Assembly: GCF_900186585.1 (NCBI RefSeq)
Contig: NZ_FYDD01000003.1
Coordinates: 682,001 to 746,000, forward strand
DNA: 64,000 nucleotides
From: Massiliimalia timonensis
GTDB lineage: Bacteria > Bacillota > Clostridia > Oscillospirales > Ruminococcaceae
Reading direction: 5' to 3'
Shown: piece by piece, positions 52,093 through 61,039 of the stretch
Numbering within the stretch: the first letter of the stretch is position 1
Layout: every line of letters starts with the position of its first letter
Translations under genes and position numbers: made by a program
Notes under the pieces: model-generated
Seen by the model: the letters and a program-made list of their open reading frames with translations, nothing else
What the model was told of the DNA's origin: nothing
The model's database searches: none

Positions 52093-52139
52093 TTGATTTA
52101 CAGACGGAAGGAGAGTATGATTAGTTAGTCGACTAATCA
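52093..52139 (+). promoter_or_regulatory. Promoter and operator of the MarR-ABC operon
   Basis: TTGATT (52093-52098), 17 bases, TATGAT (52116-52121). Overlapping the -10 box and the start site is TGATTAG (52118-52124) with CTAATCA (52133-52139), enclosing the perfect palindrome TTAGTCGACTAA (52125-52136). Binding of a MarR dimer here would exclude RNA polymerase; the assignment to the MarR encoded next is inference. Confidence 0.75.
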
Positions 52140-52158
52140 ATTATAAAAGAGGGAAGAA

Positions 52159-52647
52159 ATGAGGTACAAAGATTCATTCATGGCAAGTTTTGACCGTGCT
52201 GTGCGGTTGCATTTTACCCGTGCACATGCGATGATGGAAACCATAGGGCTTTATCCGGGACAGCAGATTTTGATGTTTGTTCTGGACGAAGATGCGAATG
52301 GACTAAGCCAGAGAGAAATTGCAAACCGCATGGCTGTAAAGCCGGCTACGATCGCCGTCATGATCCAGAGGATGGAGAAAAGCGGCTTTGTGGTACGCAG
52401 TATCGACGAAAAGGATAAGCGGATCACCAGAATATCCCTGACAGATCTGGGAAAGCAGACGGTATCTTATTTAACGAAGTTGCGGTCACAGATCAGGGAG
52501 GAGTGTCTGGAAGGTTTTTCAGAAGAGGAAGCAGCGCAATTTCAAAATTTTCTTGACCGGATGTCAAAAAACCTAAAAAATCGAACAAACAATTCCAAAC
52601 AACCAAGATCACATTCTAGTAAAGGAGGAGTATCATGTCACAATTAG
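52159..52647 (+). CDS. MarR-family transcriptional regulator
   Basis: A 162-residue winged-helix protein: LSQREIANRMAVKPATIAVM is the helix-turn-helix and VVRSIDEKDKRITRISLTDLG the wing. The C-terminal tail is Asn/Ser-rich and its last codons overlap the ribosome binding site and start of the ABC gene (by 13 bases), so expression of regulator and pump is coupled. It likely represses its operon through the operator at 52118-52139. Confidence 0.93.
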   Translation: MRYKDSFMASFDRAVRLHFTRAHAMMETIGLYPGQQILMFVLDEDANGLSQREIANRMAVKPATIAVMIQRMEKSGFVVRSIDEKDKRITRISLTDLGKQTVSYLTKLRSQIREECLEGFSEEEAAQFQNFLDRMSKNLKNRTNNSKQPRSHSSKGGVSCHN

Positions 52648-54866
52648 GAAAGCTTCTAAAAAGATTTTCCGGCTGGATTGTGCTGATCATTGCACTGCTG
52701 GTCGCGCAGGCTCTTTGTGACCTGGCATTGCCGGACTATACTTCCAACATTGTGAATGTTGGGATCCAGCAGGGCGGGATCGAGTATGCCGTGCCCGAAG
52801 AGATCCGTGCAAGCGAATTTCAAAAGCTGGTGACTATGACATTAGAGAAAGACAGAAATATTTTTTATGATAATTATGAACTGATCAAAGATGGGGAAAC
52901 AGTTTCCTGGGACCAGACTTGGGATACGGTTACAAAAGACGACAGCTATCATTTCCGATTAAAAGAGGACGCTGATCTGGAAACAATGGAACCTATCTGT
53001 TCTAAGGCGATCATGGCGGTTTCACTGCTGGACGGAGACAGCGAACAGGCCAAGTCGATGCAGGAACAGATGACACAGGCTCTGCCGGAAGAAATGCGCG
53101 GGGCTCCGCTGATGCAGCTGTTTTTACAGATGCCGCAGGAACAGGCCGACGCGGTTTTATCTCAGCTGGATGAGCAGCTAAGCCAGATCCCTGAAAGTAT
53201 TCTTTCCCAAAGCGCGATCGCCTATTTGCAGACAGAATATCGGGCGGCGGGACTTGATGTAGACCAGATGCAGAAACAGTATATCCTGATTGCCGGGTTG
53301 AAAATGCTGGGGGTCGCTTTGGTGGCAATGGTCTGTACCATTGGCGTTACCTTTATCGCGGCAAGGATCGCGGCCTCTTACAGCCGTGATGTGCGAAGCG
53401 GGGCGTTCCGAAAGGTGCTGAAATTTTCCAGCAAGGAAATGGATCATTTTTCAACAGCTTCTCTAATTACCCGGTGCACAAACGACATTCAGCAGGTGCA
53501 GATGCTGTTAGTTATGATGTGCCGGATGGTTTTTTACGCTCCGATCATTGGGATCGGAGCCTTGATCAAGCTGATGAGCAAGGGCAGTTCAATGACTTGG
53601 GTGATCGGGCTGGCAGTCGTGTTGATCATGGGGATCGTGATTGCGCTGTTTGCATGCGCGATGCCAAAATTCAAGATCCTGCAAAAATTGGTGGATAAGG
53701 TAAACCTGATTACCCGGGAAATTCTAACCGGCTTGCCGGTGATCCGTGCCTTTTCTACCCAGAAGCATGAAGAAGAACGATTTGATAAGGCCAACCGGGA
53801 TCTGACGAAAACCAACCTGTTCGTCAACCGTGTCATGGTGCTGATGATGCCTACCATGATGTTTATTATGAACGGCGTTTCCATTTTGGTGATCGGCGTC
53901 GGCGCCGGGAAAGTCGATACCGGCGTCATGCAGGTAGGGGACCTGATGGCCTTTATCCAGTATGGGATGCAGATCATCATGGCATTTTTAATGCTCTCTA
54001 TGATGTCCATTATGCTGCCAAGGGCTTGGGTTTCTGTACGCCGCCTGGGCGAAATTTTTGATGAGCCCCTTTCCATCCATGACAGTGAAGCGCCCAAAGC
54101 TCCTGTTGCTGAGAAAAAAGGCTGGGTCGAATTTAAAGATGTTTCTTTCCGGTATCCAAATGCGGAGGAAGACGTGCTCAGCAATATCAGTTTTACTGCA
54201 AAACCTGGGCAGACCGTTGCATTGATCGGTTCTACCGGTTCCGGGAAATCCACCCTTTTAAATCTAATCCCGCGGTTCTTCGACGCGACACAGGGATCAG
54301 TTATGGTAGACGGGGTAGATGTCCGTGACCTGCCGCAGCACGAACTGCGGGATAAATTGGGTTATGTACCGCAAAAAGGCGTTCTGTTCAGCGGCACGAT
54401 CCAATCGAATATTTCCTACGGACGGGATGATATTTCCGAGGAAATGGTCCGGGAAGCCGCGCGGATCGCACAGGCAACAGAATTTATCGACGCAAAACCG
54501 GAACAGTATGAAAGCCCGATCTCTCAAGGCGGCGGAAACGTGTCCGGTGGGCAGAAACAGCGCCTTTCCATTGCAAGGGCAATCGCCAAAGGGCCGGAGA
54601 TCTATCTGTTTGACGACAGTTTTTCCGCTTTGGACTTTAAAACTGATATTACCCTGCGAAAGGCGCTGCGGGAGGCAACGAAAAACAGTACGATCCTGAT
54701 CGTTGCACAGCGGATCAGCACGGTACTGAACGCGGACCAGATCTTAGTGCTGGATGAGGGAAAGATCGTCGGCAAAGGAACCCATCGCGAACTGCTGAAA
54801 AACTGCGAGGTCTACCAGCAGATCGCGCTGTCCCAGCTTTCAAAGGAGGAATTGGATTATGAGTAA
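52635..54866 (+). CDS. ABC exporter half-transporter with degenerate ATPase site
   Basis: A 743-residue exporter subunit: six-helix membrane domain fused to a nucleotide-binding domain. About 170 residues between the first two helices (about 33-205) form an unusually large extracytoplasmic insertion, acidic and Gln-rich. Walker A GSTGSGKS (about 533) and signature VSGGQKQ (about 636) are canonical, but Walker B is IYLFDDS, with Asp in place of the catalytic Glu. Paired with the next gene it forms a LmrCD/TM287-288-type heterodimer. Substrates are probably drugs, lipids or peptides. The genes overlap by eight bases. Confidence 0.93.
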   Translation: MSQLGKLLKRFSGWIVLIIALLVAQALCDLALPDYTSNIVNVGIQQGGIEYAVPEEIRASEFQKLVTMTLEKDRNIFYDNYELIKDGETVSWDQTWDTVTKDDSYHFRLKEDADLETMEPICSKAIMAVSLLDGDSEQAKSMQEQMTQALPEEMRGAPLMQLFLQMPQEQADAVLSQLDEQLSQIPESILSQSAIAYLQTEYRAAGLDVDQMQKQYILIAGLKMLGVALVAMVCTIGVTFIAARIAASYSRDVRSGAFRKVLKFSSKEMDHFSTASLITRCTNDIQQVQMLLVMMCRMVFYAPIIGIGALIKLMSKGSSMTWVIGLAVVLIMGIVIALFACAMPKFKILQKLVDKVNLITREILTGLPVIRAFSTQKHEEERFDKANRDLTKTNLFVNRVMVLMMPTMMFIMNGVSILVIGVGAGKVDTGVMQVGDLMAFIQYGMQIIMAFLMLSMMSIMLPRAWVSVRRLGEIFDEPLSIHDSEAPKAPVAEKKGWVEFKDVSFRYPNAEEDVLSNISFTAKPGQTVALIGSTGSGKSTLLNLIPRFFDATQGSVMVDGVDVRDLPQHELRDKLGYVPQKGVLFSGTIQSNISYGRDDISEEMVREAARIAQATEFIDAKPEQYESPISQGGGNVSGGQKQRLSIARAIAKGPEIYLFDDSFSALDFKTDITLRKALREATKNSTILIVAQRISTVLNADQILVLDEGKIVGKGTHRELLKNCEVYQQIALSQLSKEELDYE

Positions 54867-56730
54867 TCAAGCAAAACGGCCACGCAGAGCTCATGGTCCC
54901 ATGGGCGGAATGGGTGCCGGGGAAAAGGCGAAGAATTTTAAGGGGACCATGAAGCAGCTATGGAAATATCTTTCCCGTTATTGGGTAGCCCTGCTTTTAA
55001 CTGTTTTATTCGCAGTCGGCAGTACGGTGTTTGCAATTATCGGACCGAAAATCCTTGGAAACGCTACCACGGAACTGTTTACCGGCCTGATGAGCAAGAT
55101 CACCGGCGGCGCAGGGATCAACTTTGAAAAGATCACACAAATCCTGTTGTTTTTATTGGGGCTTTATATTCTAAGCGCGGTGTTCTCTTATATCCAAGGC
55201 TGGCTGATGACAGGAGTTTCACAAAAACTGACCTACCAGCTCAGAAAACAGATTTCGGAAAAAGTCGGCAGGATGCCAATGAGCTTTTTTGAAACAAAAA
55301 ATCACGGGGAGATCCTTTCTATCGTCACCAACGACGTGGATACCTTGTCCATGAGCTTGAACCAAAGCGCAACGCAACTGATCACTTCGATCGTCACGGT
55401 GATCGGGGTTTTGGTCATGATGCTGTCGATCAACTGGGTCATGACCTTGATCGCACTGGTTATTCTGCCTGTGTCCGCTATTCTTGTATCACAGATCGTG
55501 AAGCGCTCCCAGAAATACTTTAAAGGACAGCAGGAATATTTGGGGCATGTCAACGGCCAGGTAGAAGAAGTATTTGGCGGGCATTCGGTGGTGCGTGCGT
55601 TTAATGCAGAGAAGCAGGTGACCGAACAGTTTGAAAAGGACAACAACACCCTTTATCAGTCTGCATGGCGGTCCCAGTTCCTGTCTGGATTGATGATGCC
55701 GGTCATGGCCTTTATTGGAAATATTGGTTATGTGGCGGTCGCAATCATCGGCGGTTATTTTGCCATCTCCGGACAGATCACTGTTGGGAATATCCAATCC
55801 TTTATTCAATATACCCGAAATTTTACCCAGCCGATCACCCAACTGGCGCAGGTGTCCAATATGCTCCAGTCTACGGCTGCCGCAGCGGAACGGATTTTTG
55901 AATTTTTGGAAGAGGGAGAAGAGGATCAAACAGCAGAAACCCCTGTTCAGATGAAACAGTTTGACGGCAGTGTTGCTTTTGAGCATGTTCATTTTGGCTA
56001 TAACCCGGATAAAATTATCATCAATGATTTCAGCGCCCAGGTGAAGCCGGGGCAGAAAATTGCGATCGTTGGTCCTACCGGCGCCGGAAAAACTACCATG
56101 ATCAAATTGCTGATGCGCTTTTATGATGTCAACAGCGGTGCAATCTTAGTAGACGGGCACGATATCCGGGACTTTAACCGGGATGATTTGCGAAGCTTAT
56201 TCGGCATGGTACTGCAGGATACCTGGCTGTTCCATGGCACCATTATGGAAAATATCCGTTATGGGCGTTTGGGGGCGACCGATGAAGAGGTATATGCGGC
56301 GGCAAAGGCGGCCCATGCTGACCATTTTATCAAGACGCTTCCGGACGGATACCAGATGGTACTCAATGAAGAGGCGAGCAATGTATCGCAGGGGCAAAAA
56401 CAGCTTTTGACCATTGCGCGCGCGATCTTGGCAGATCCGAAGATCCTGATTTTGGATGAAGCGACCAGTTCGGTAGACACCCGTACCGAAACACGGATCC
56501 AAAAAGCAATGGATAACCTGATGAAAGGGCGCACAAGCTTTGTGATTGCGCACCGGCTCTCTACGATACGCGACGCGGATCTTATTTTAGTGATGCGTGA
56601 CGGGGACATTGTGGAGCAGGGGACACATGATGAATTGATCGCACAAAAGGGCTTTTATGAGTCGCTTTATAATTCCCAGTTTGAACGGACTGACAGAGGG
56701 GAACCTTCCTTGGTTCCTGCACAGACATAA
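54859..56730 (+). CDS. ABC exporter half-transporter, partner subunit
   Basis: A 623-residue exporter subunit with a Gly/basic N-terminus (KRPRRAHGPMGGMGAGEKAK), six membrane helices and a nucleotide-binding domain. Walker A GPTGAGKT (about 404) and Walker B ILILDEATSS with the catalytic Glu (about 531) are canonical, while the signature reads VSQGQKQ instead of SGGQ. This is the complementary defect to the previous subunit: together they form one degenerate and one working ATP site. Extracellular loops are short, so the large insertion is found only in its partner. It ends at a strong terminator. Confidence 0.93.
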   Translation: MSNQAKRPRRAHGPMGGMGAGEKAKNFKGTMKQLWKYLSRYWVALLLTVLFAVGSTVFAIIGPKILGNATTELFTGLMSKITGGAGINFEKITQILLFLLGLYILSAVFSYIQGWLMTGVSQKLTYQLRKQISEKVGRMPMSFFETKNHGEILSIVTNDVDTLSMSLNQSATQLITSIVTVIGVLVMMLSINWVMTLIALVILPVSAILVSQIVKRSQKYFKGQQEYLGHVNGQVEEVFGGHSVVRAFNAEKQVTEQFEKDNNTLYQSAWRSQFLSGLMMPVMAFIGNIGYVAVAIIGGYFAISGQITVGNIQSFIQYTRNFTQPITQLAQVSNMLQSTAAAAERIFEFLEEGEEDQTAETPVQMKQFDGSVAFEHVHFGYNPDKIIINDFSAQVKPGQKIAIVGPTGAGKTTMIKLLMRFYDVNSGAILVDGHDIRDFNRDDLRSLFGMVLQDTWLFHGTIMENIRYGRLGATDEEVYAAAKAAHADHFIKTLPDGYQMVLNEEASNVSQGQKQLLTIARAILADPKILILDEATSSVDTRTETRIQKAMDNLMKGRTSFVIAHRLSTIRDADLILVMRDGDIVEQGTHDELIAQKGFYESLYNSQFERTDRGEPSLVPAQT

Positions 56731-56751
56731 ATAACATGGGAAAAAATATTG

Positions 56752-56789
56752 CCCCCTCAGAGCTTCTGGAAGCTCTGAGGGGGTTTCTT
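56752..56789. terminator. Terminator between the ABC operon and the GNAT gene
   Basis: CCCCCTCAGAGCTTC (56752-56766) and its exact complement (56769-56783), then TTTCTTT. Very stable 15-bp stem between convergent genes. Confidence 0.92.
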
Positions 56790-57211
56790 TACAGATATTT
56801 AGACAGAAGTTGCTCTTCTTCTTTCCGGTATCCCAGGGAATGATAAAGAGCCTGCGCCTGGAAATTTTCTTTTCCTGTTAAAAGTGTGATGCTATGAATC
56901 GAAACATACTGCGCACAATATGCTTCTGCAAATGAAATCATTTGACTTGCCAGCTTCTTTCTTCGATGTTTCTTCAGTACAAAAACCTCTGTGATTTCGG
57001 CAGACGGATCAGAGTAACAGAATGATTGTTTGATTTGGACACAAATAAAGCCCACAATGCGGCCGTCCGCCTCGGCGACTACCACAATTTCCTGCTGGTT
57101 GCCTGTAAGCGATTTTTTTACCTCCTCAAGACTGGTTTCTTGAGGGCCGTTAAACGCTTTATTTAACAAAAACAACTGTTCGGCATCTTCCTTTGCCGCC
57201 AATCTTATCAT
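56789..57211 (-). CDS. GNAT-family N-acetyltransferase
   Basis: A 140-residue acetyl-CoA-dependent acyltransferase. ADGRIVGFICVQIKQSF is the central sheet, ITEVFVLKKHRRKKLASQMI carries the acetyl-CoA loop (here HRRKKLA in place of the usual RGxG/A), and ALYHSLGYRKEEEQL closes the fold. The substrate cannot be predicted. AGGAGG lies ten bases before the ATG. It is an isolated gene between two terminator regions. Confidence 0.88.
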   Translation of the reverse strand: MIRLAAKEDAEQLFLLNKAFNGPQETSLEEVKKSLTGNQQEIVVVAEADGRIVGFICVQIKQSFCYSDPSAEITEVFVLKKHRRKKLASQMISFAEAYCAQYVSIHSITLLTGKENFQAQALYHSLGYRKEEEQLLSKYL

Positions 57212-57250
57212 AAACTTTTCCTCCTATTGTACTACAACAGAAAAATGAGA

Positions 57251-57284
57251 AAAGGGAAGTCCTTTTTATAAAGAACATCCCTTT
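57251..57284 (-). terminator. Probable terminator after corA
   Basis: AAAGGGA (57251-57257) with TCCCTTT (57278-57284) plus GT/AC pairs; on the minus strand TCTC with T-residues follows. Stem is less perfect than others here. Confidence 0.55.
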
Positions 57285-57293
57285 ATCTAAATT

Positions 57294-58229
57294 TTATTTG
57301 AACATTTTTGCTTTAAATAAGATGATCGCCGCGATCAGCGTCAGCAAAATCGCGATTCCAAGGGGCGCCCATTGAAAACGGTCCATCCATAAGCCACCAT
57401 CAATGTTCATGCCGTAAAAGCTGAATACCATGTTGGGGATCTCTAACAATACGGTCACTGCCGTCAAAATTTTCATCACGATATTCAGATTGTTGTTGAT
57501 TACCGAAGAAAAAGCGTCCATGGTACTGGATAAAGTGCGGGAATAGATGCTGGCCATTTCGATAGCCTGCTTGACCTCGATCAATACATCTTCGAGCAGG
57601 TCCTGATCTTCCTCGTACATTTTGATGATACGCCCGCGCAGGATCTTTTCTAAGGTGATTTCGTCCGCTTTTAAAGAGGTTGAAAAGTATACCAAAGATT
57701 TTTCCAAACCTAACAGCTGCATCAAAAGCCGGTTTTTCATAGATTTATCCAATTTACTTTCTAAGCTAGAGGTGATCTTGTCGATTTGTTTTAGGTAGGT
57801 CAGATATTGCGTTGCCCCACGAAGCAGGATACGCAGCAAAAAGCGGGTCTTTAACTGGGTCTGCACATTACGGATCATGCCGTTTGCAAAGTCGCTGATG
57901 ACCGTATTGTTTTGCAGGGAAATGGTAACGATATTTGTTTCGGTCATAATAATCCCTAGCGGACGGGTAGTATAAAGGACAGTATCATTATCCTCGCTGG
58001 TTAAAAAGGGAATATCGACCAATACTAAAGTTTGATCGTCCTCATTTTCAATACGGGAAGATTCCTCTTCGTCCAGTGCTGCGCGCACAAAATCGCGGTC
58101 CAGCTGAAGCTGGTCCACCAAATAAGAGATCTCGTCTACCGTTGGGCTGATCACATTGATCCAGCAGCCCTCTGTAAAGCTTGGGATTTTTACCATCCGG
58201 TTATGTTCGGTCAAGTAGAATTGAATCAT
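57294..58229 (-). CDS. corA: CorA-family magnesium/divalent cation channel
   Basis: A 311-residue CorA-type protein. A large cytoplasmic alpha/beta and helical domain (1-245) is followed by two C-terminal membrane helices joined by the signature YGMNIDGG loop (about 273-280). The last residues (KAKMFK) are basic and cytoplasmic. It should carry Mg2+, with Co2+ or Ni2+ possible. ATG 58229 has GGAGGT seven bases upstream; the frame continues ten codons further without a better site. Monocistronic. Confidence 0.92.
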   Translation of the reverse strand: MIQFYLTEHNRMVKIPSFTEGCWINVISPTVDEISYLVDQLQLDRDFVRAALDEEESSRIENEDDQTLVLVDIPFLTSEDNDTVLYTTRPLGIIMTETNIVTISLQNNTVISDFANGMIRNVQTQLKTRFLLRILLRGATQYLTYLKQIDKITSSLESKLDKSMKNRLLMQLLGLEKSLVYFSTSLKADEITLEKILRGRIIKMYEEDQDLLEDVLIEVKQAIEMASIYSRTLSSTMDAFSSVINNNLNIVMKILTAVTVLLEIPNMVFSFYGMNIDGGLWMDRFQWAPLGIAILLTLIAAIILFKAKMFK

Positions 58230-58435
58230 CGAAAATACCTCCAGCGCATTAGTTGTCAAGGTATCTTCGCGCTTGTGTTATCAGATACCTTGAACGATCA
58301 TTCGGGTCCGTATGCAAGGGTCAGGTTTCATGGATAACATCCTCCAATTCAAAATTTCCATGTTGTATTATATCATAAACAGGATTCTTTGAAAACTATT
58401 TTTGGGTGCTTTTGGGCTTTTTTACAATTTATTGA

Positions 58436-58463
58436 TTGTTTTTCCTAAAAACTATGCTATGAT
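58436..58463 (+). promoter_or_regulatory. Promoter of the AI-2E family gene
   Basis: TTGTTT (58436-58441), 16 bases, TATGAT (58458-58463) with a TGC immediately before the -10 box, an extended -10. Confidence 0.65.
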
Positions 58464-58503
58464 AGTAAATAGAAATGATTGCCAAGGGGGAACTTTTGCC
58501 TGA

Positions 58504-59784
58504 ATGAATAAACAACTTGAAGAGATATTGTTGTCTCATAAGCTTTTGAAGCGGGTGCTACTTATCATCACGTTTGCGATTGTACTGATTTTTGCGGTGT
58601 TTAATTTAAATCAGCTCCTTTCGATCGCCAACCGCGTCATACAAATTTTCACCCCGTTTTTTATGGGGATCGTTTTTGCGTTTATTCTAAATCTGGTTGT
58701 AAAGCTGTTTGAGGAACGTATTTTCCGAAGGCTGAATGAACGCAACCATAAAATTTGGGTCCGCTGTCGGCGGGGCGTGTGTATTTTGATCGCCTTTATC
58801 CTGCTGTTTGGCATCGTTGGTTTGATCTGCTTTTTGATCATACCGGAGCTTTTGAATTCCATCAAAGTATTGACAGATAACATCCCTTATTATGCTGCGG
58901 AGTTCAGCAAATGGGTCAATGATCTGCTGGCACAGTATAACATTACACAGGAATACCTTTCTACCCTGAAATTGGACTGGGGCTCCCTGATTGAACGTTT
59001 GACTGCGTTTGTGTCGGATGGGGGAAAGGCGGTCATGTCCTGGACTATGGGGGTCACCACAGGCGTGATCAACCTGATCACCGGGCTGGTGTTCGCGATC
59101 TATATGCTGGCAAGCAAGGAAAAATTGATCCGCAATGTAAAACGGGTGCTCTTTGCTTTCCTGCCAAAAGAAAAGGCGAAGACAGTGGTATCTGTCGGGT
59201 CTTTGGCAAATCAGATCTTCAGCGGGTTTGTTTCCGGGCAGTTCACAGAAGCGCTGATATTGGGAACCTTGTGCTATCTTGGCATGAGCATTTTGCATAT
59301 CCCGTATGCGCTGCTTGTCAGCGTTATTATTTCGGTAACCAGCCTGATCCCGATTTTCGGGGCTTATATTGGAGCAGTGCTGGGCGGATTTGTCATTCTG
59401 TTTGTAGATCCGCTGTCCTGTTTGTGGTTTATTATTTTTCTGGTCTTGCTGCAAAATTTCGAGGGGAATGTCATCTATCCGCGTGTGGTCGGCGGCTCCA
59501 TTGGGTTGCCGGGGCTGTGGGTGATGCTGGCTATCTTTGTATGCGGCGATCTGTTTGGGCTGATTGGCGTACTGCTGGGAGTTCCTACCTTTTCTGTCCT
59601 TTATGCGCTCTTAAAAACAGTGACCGCGAAACGGTTGGAAAAAAAGGATATCAGCTATGCGGAGATCGTGCAGGCCTCCAAATCAGAAATATTGGCAAAT
59701 GACGTACCGGTGATCGAAGAAAAGGTTACCGAGAAAAAAAAGGTGGATCAGGTGAAGAAACCACCGAAAATCTTGAAAAAATAG
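58504..59784 (+). CDS. AI-2E family (PerM-type) transporter
   Basis: A 426-residue polytopic membrane protein of the AI-2E/UPF0118 family: two helices at 16-65, a soluble helical part (about 100-190), then five or six helices with the family motif FEGNVIYPRVVGGSIGLPGLWV. Members include Na+/H+ antiporters and exporters of unknown cargo; export of autoinducer-2 is shown for few. A charged cytoplasmic tail (EKVTEKKKVDQVKKPPK) ends the protein. GGGGAAC precedes the ATG. It has its own promoter and terminator. Confidence 0.9.
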   Translation: MNKQLEEILLSHKLLKRVLLIITFAIVLIFAVFNLNQLLSIANRVIQIFTPFFMGIVFAFILNLVVKLFEERIFRRLNERNHKIWVRCRRGVCILIAFILLFGIVGLICFLIIPELLNSIKVLTDNIPYYAAEFSKWVNDLLAQYNITQEYLSTLKLDWGSLIERLTAFVSDGGKAVMSWTMGVTTGVINLITGLVFAIYMLASKEKLIRNVKRVLFAFLPKEKAKTVVSVGSLANQIFSGFVSGQFTEALILGTLCYLGMSILHIPYALLVSVIISVTSLIPIFGAYIGAVLGGFVILFVDPLSCLWFIIFLVLLQNFEGNVIYPRVVGGSIGLPGLWVMLAIFVCGDLFGLIGVLLGVPTFSVLYALLKTVTAKRLEKKDISYAEIVQASKSEILANDVPVIEEKVTEKKKVDQVKKPPKILKK

Positions 59785-59808
59785 CCGACAAGGGAATTGG
59801 CTTTACAC

Positions 59809-59845
59809 AAAACCCCGTGCTGAACATTACTCAGCACGGGGTTTT
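59809..59845. terminator. Bidirectional terminator between AI-2E gene and alcohol dehydrogenase
   Basis: AAAACCCCGTGCTGA (59809-59823) and TCAGCACGGGGTTTT (59831-59845), a perfect 15-bp stem with runs on both sides. Confidence 0.93.
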
Positions 59846-59857
59846 GTTATCTTTTGA

Positions 59858-60964
59858 TCATGCTTTTGGGAAAATTCGGTCTACCAATTCCATAGCGTCC
59901 GCTGGGGTAAAATCTCCGGGGGCGGAACCAAATTTATTGTCTGCCGTCCAGCGCTCGCACAGTTCTTCGCGTTCTGCTTCGGAAAGGGCGACCGGCGTAT
60001 AATCGGTCATATTTTCAATGATATTGCAGATTTCGCTTAATGTATAATCTATTTCATAGGTCAACAAGTCTGCCTTTTTCGTTTCAAAATCAAATCCACG
60101 GCGCAGGTAGTCCGGCAGGTATACTGCACAAGCGATCCCGTGAGGCACATGATGATCCTCTGTCAAGAAGTATCCCATGGAATGGCAGAACGACGTACCG
60201 GTTTTGGTAATAACTAAGCCTCCGTAAATAGAAGCAGCATATAATTTTTGCCGCTGTTTTTCTGTAAAGGTCTGGTCGGGGGAAAGGTTTGTGAAAACAT
60301 CTAAAATAAGTTGGATTCCCTGGACTGCAAACAAATCAGACATGGTGTCCGCCCGGTTGCAAAAATATCCTTCAATACAGTGGGACAGCGCATCCAGCGC
60401 AGTAGAAACAGAAAAGGCATAGTTTAAGGAGAGGGTATACCGGTAATCACAGAAGCAAGCCTCGGCAAACAGCCCTTTTAAGGAGCGTTTTCGCCCATCC
60501 CTGTCTACGGTAATAACGGCGTACGGAGTTACCTCGCTGCCCGTACCGGCAGTGGTTCCCACCAAAAAGAAAGGGACATGGTCTTTGCTGTAGTCCTGAT
60601 TGTATGCTTCTTCTGCACGGAGGTCATATTTTGCAAAGATACTGATCGCCTTGGTCGCATCCAGCGGGGAACCTCCGCCGATTCCAATGATGAAATCCAC
60701 TTTGTTTTCCCGGGCAAGGTCACCTGCGCGCTTGCAGGTAGACAAAAGCGGATTTTGCTCCACTTCATCAAAAATGATAGATTCAATTTGGCCTAAGGCC
60801 AACGCCTGCAAAACATCGTCTAAGGCCCCGGAAGCTTTTGCGCTGTTTTTCCCAGTAACAATCAGGCATTTCTTTCCGAAAGCAGGGAACAGGGACGCAT
60901 TTTTTTGAATACAGCCTGTACCATAGATGATATTTGTAGGCATATGATAGGTTAAATCTAACAT
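59858..60964 (-). CDS. Iron-containing alcohol dehydrogenase
   Basis: A 368-residue group III alcohol dehydrogenase. The N-terminal nucleotide-binding domain has GIGGGSPLDATKAI and VGTTAGTGSEVTPYAVI; the metal ligands are seen in ALDALSHCIEG (His) and SFCHSMGYFLTEDHHVPHG (His residues). It should interconvert an alcohol and aldehyde with NAD(P)H; butanol-, 1,3-propanediol- or lactaldehyde-type substrates are all possible. ATG 60964 has GGAGGA seven bases upstream; the longer frame starts are less likely. Confidence 0.92.
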   Translation of the reverse strand: MLDLTYHMPTNIIYGTGCIQKNASLFPAFGKKCLIVTGKNSAKASGALDDVLQALALGQIESIIFDEVEQNPLLSTCKRAGDLARENKVDFIIGIGGGSPLDATKAISIFAKYDLRAEEAYNQDYSKDHVPFFLVGTTAGTGSEVTPYAVITVDRDGRKRSLKGLFAEACFCDYRYTLSLNYAFSVSTALDALSHCIEGYFCNRADTMSDLFAVQGIQLILDVFTNLSPDQTFTEKQRQKLYAASIYGGLVITKTGTSFCHSMGYFLTEDHHVPHGIACAVYLPDYLRRGFDFETKKADLLTYEIDYTLSEICNIIENMTDYTPVALSEAEREELCERWTADNKFGSAPGDFTPADAMELVDRIFPKA

Positions 60965-60995
60965 AGGGGGTTCCTCCATTTTTCTTGGGATAGAG

Positions 60996-61030
60996 AAAGA
61001 CAATAGCACCCATAGAATACTATTGTCTTT
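60996..61030 (-). terminator. Terminator after secA
   Basis: AAAGACAATAG (60996-61006) and CTATTGTCTTT (61020-61030) form an 11-bp stem; the minus strand continues with TTTCTC-like sequence. Located between secA and the alcohol dehydrogenase. Confidence 0.78.
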
Positions 61031-61039
61031 TCAAAATTT

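Noticed and set aside
53534-54253. 239-codon open frame antisense to the first ABC subunit
   Set aside because: Shadow of the coding strand, with Ser/Thr/Ile-rich sequence and no domain.
58687-59454. 255-codon open frame antisense to the AI-2E family gene
   Set aside because: Gln/His/Asp-rich composition typical of the reverse complement of a membrane protein; no motif.
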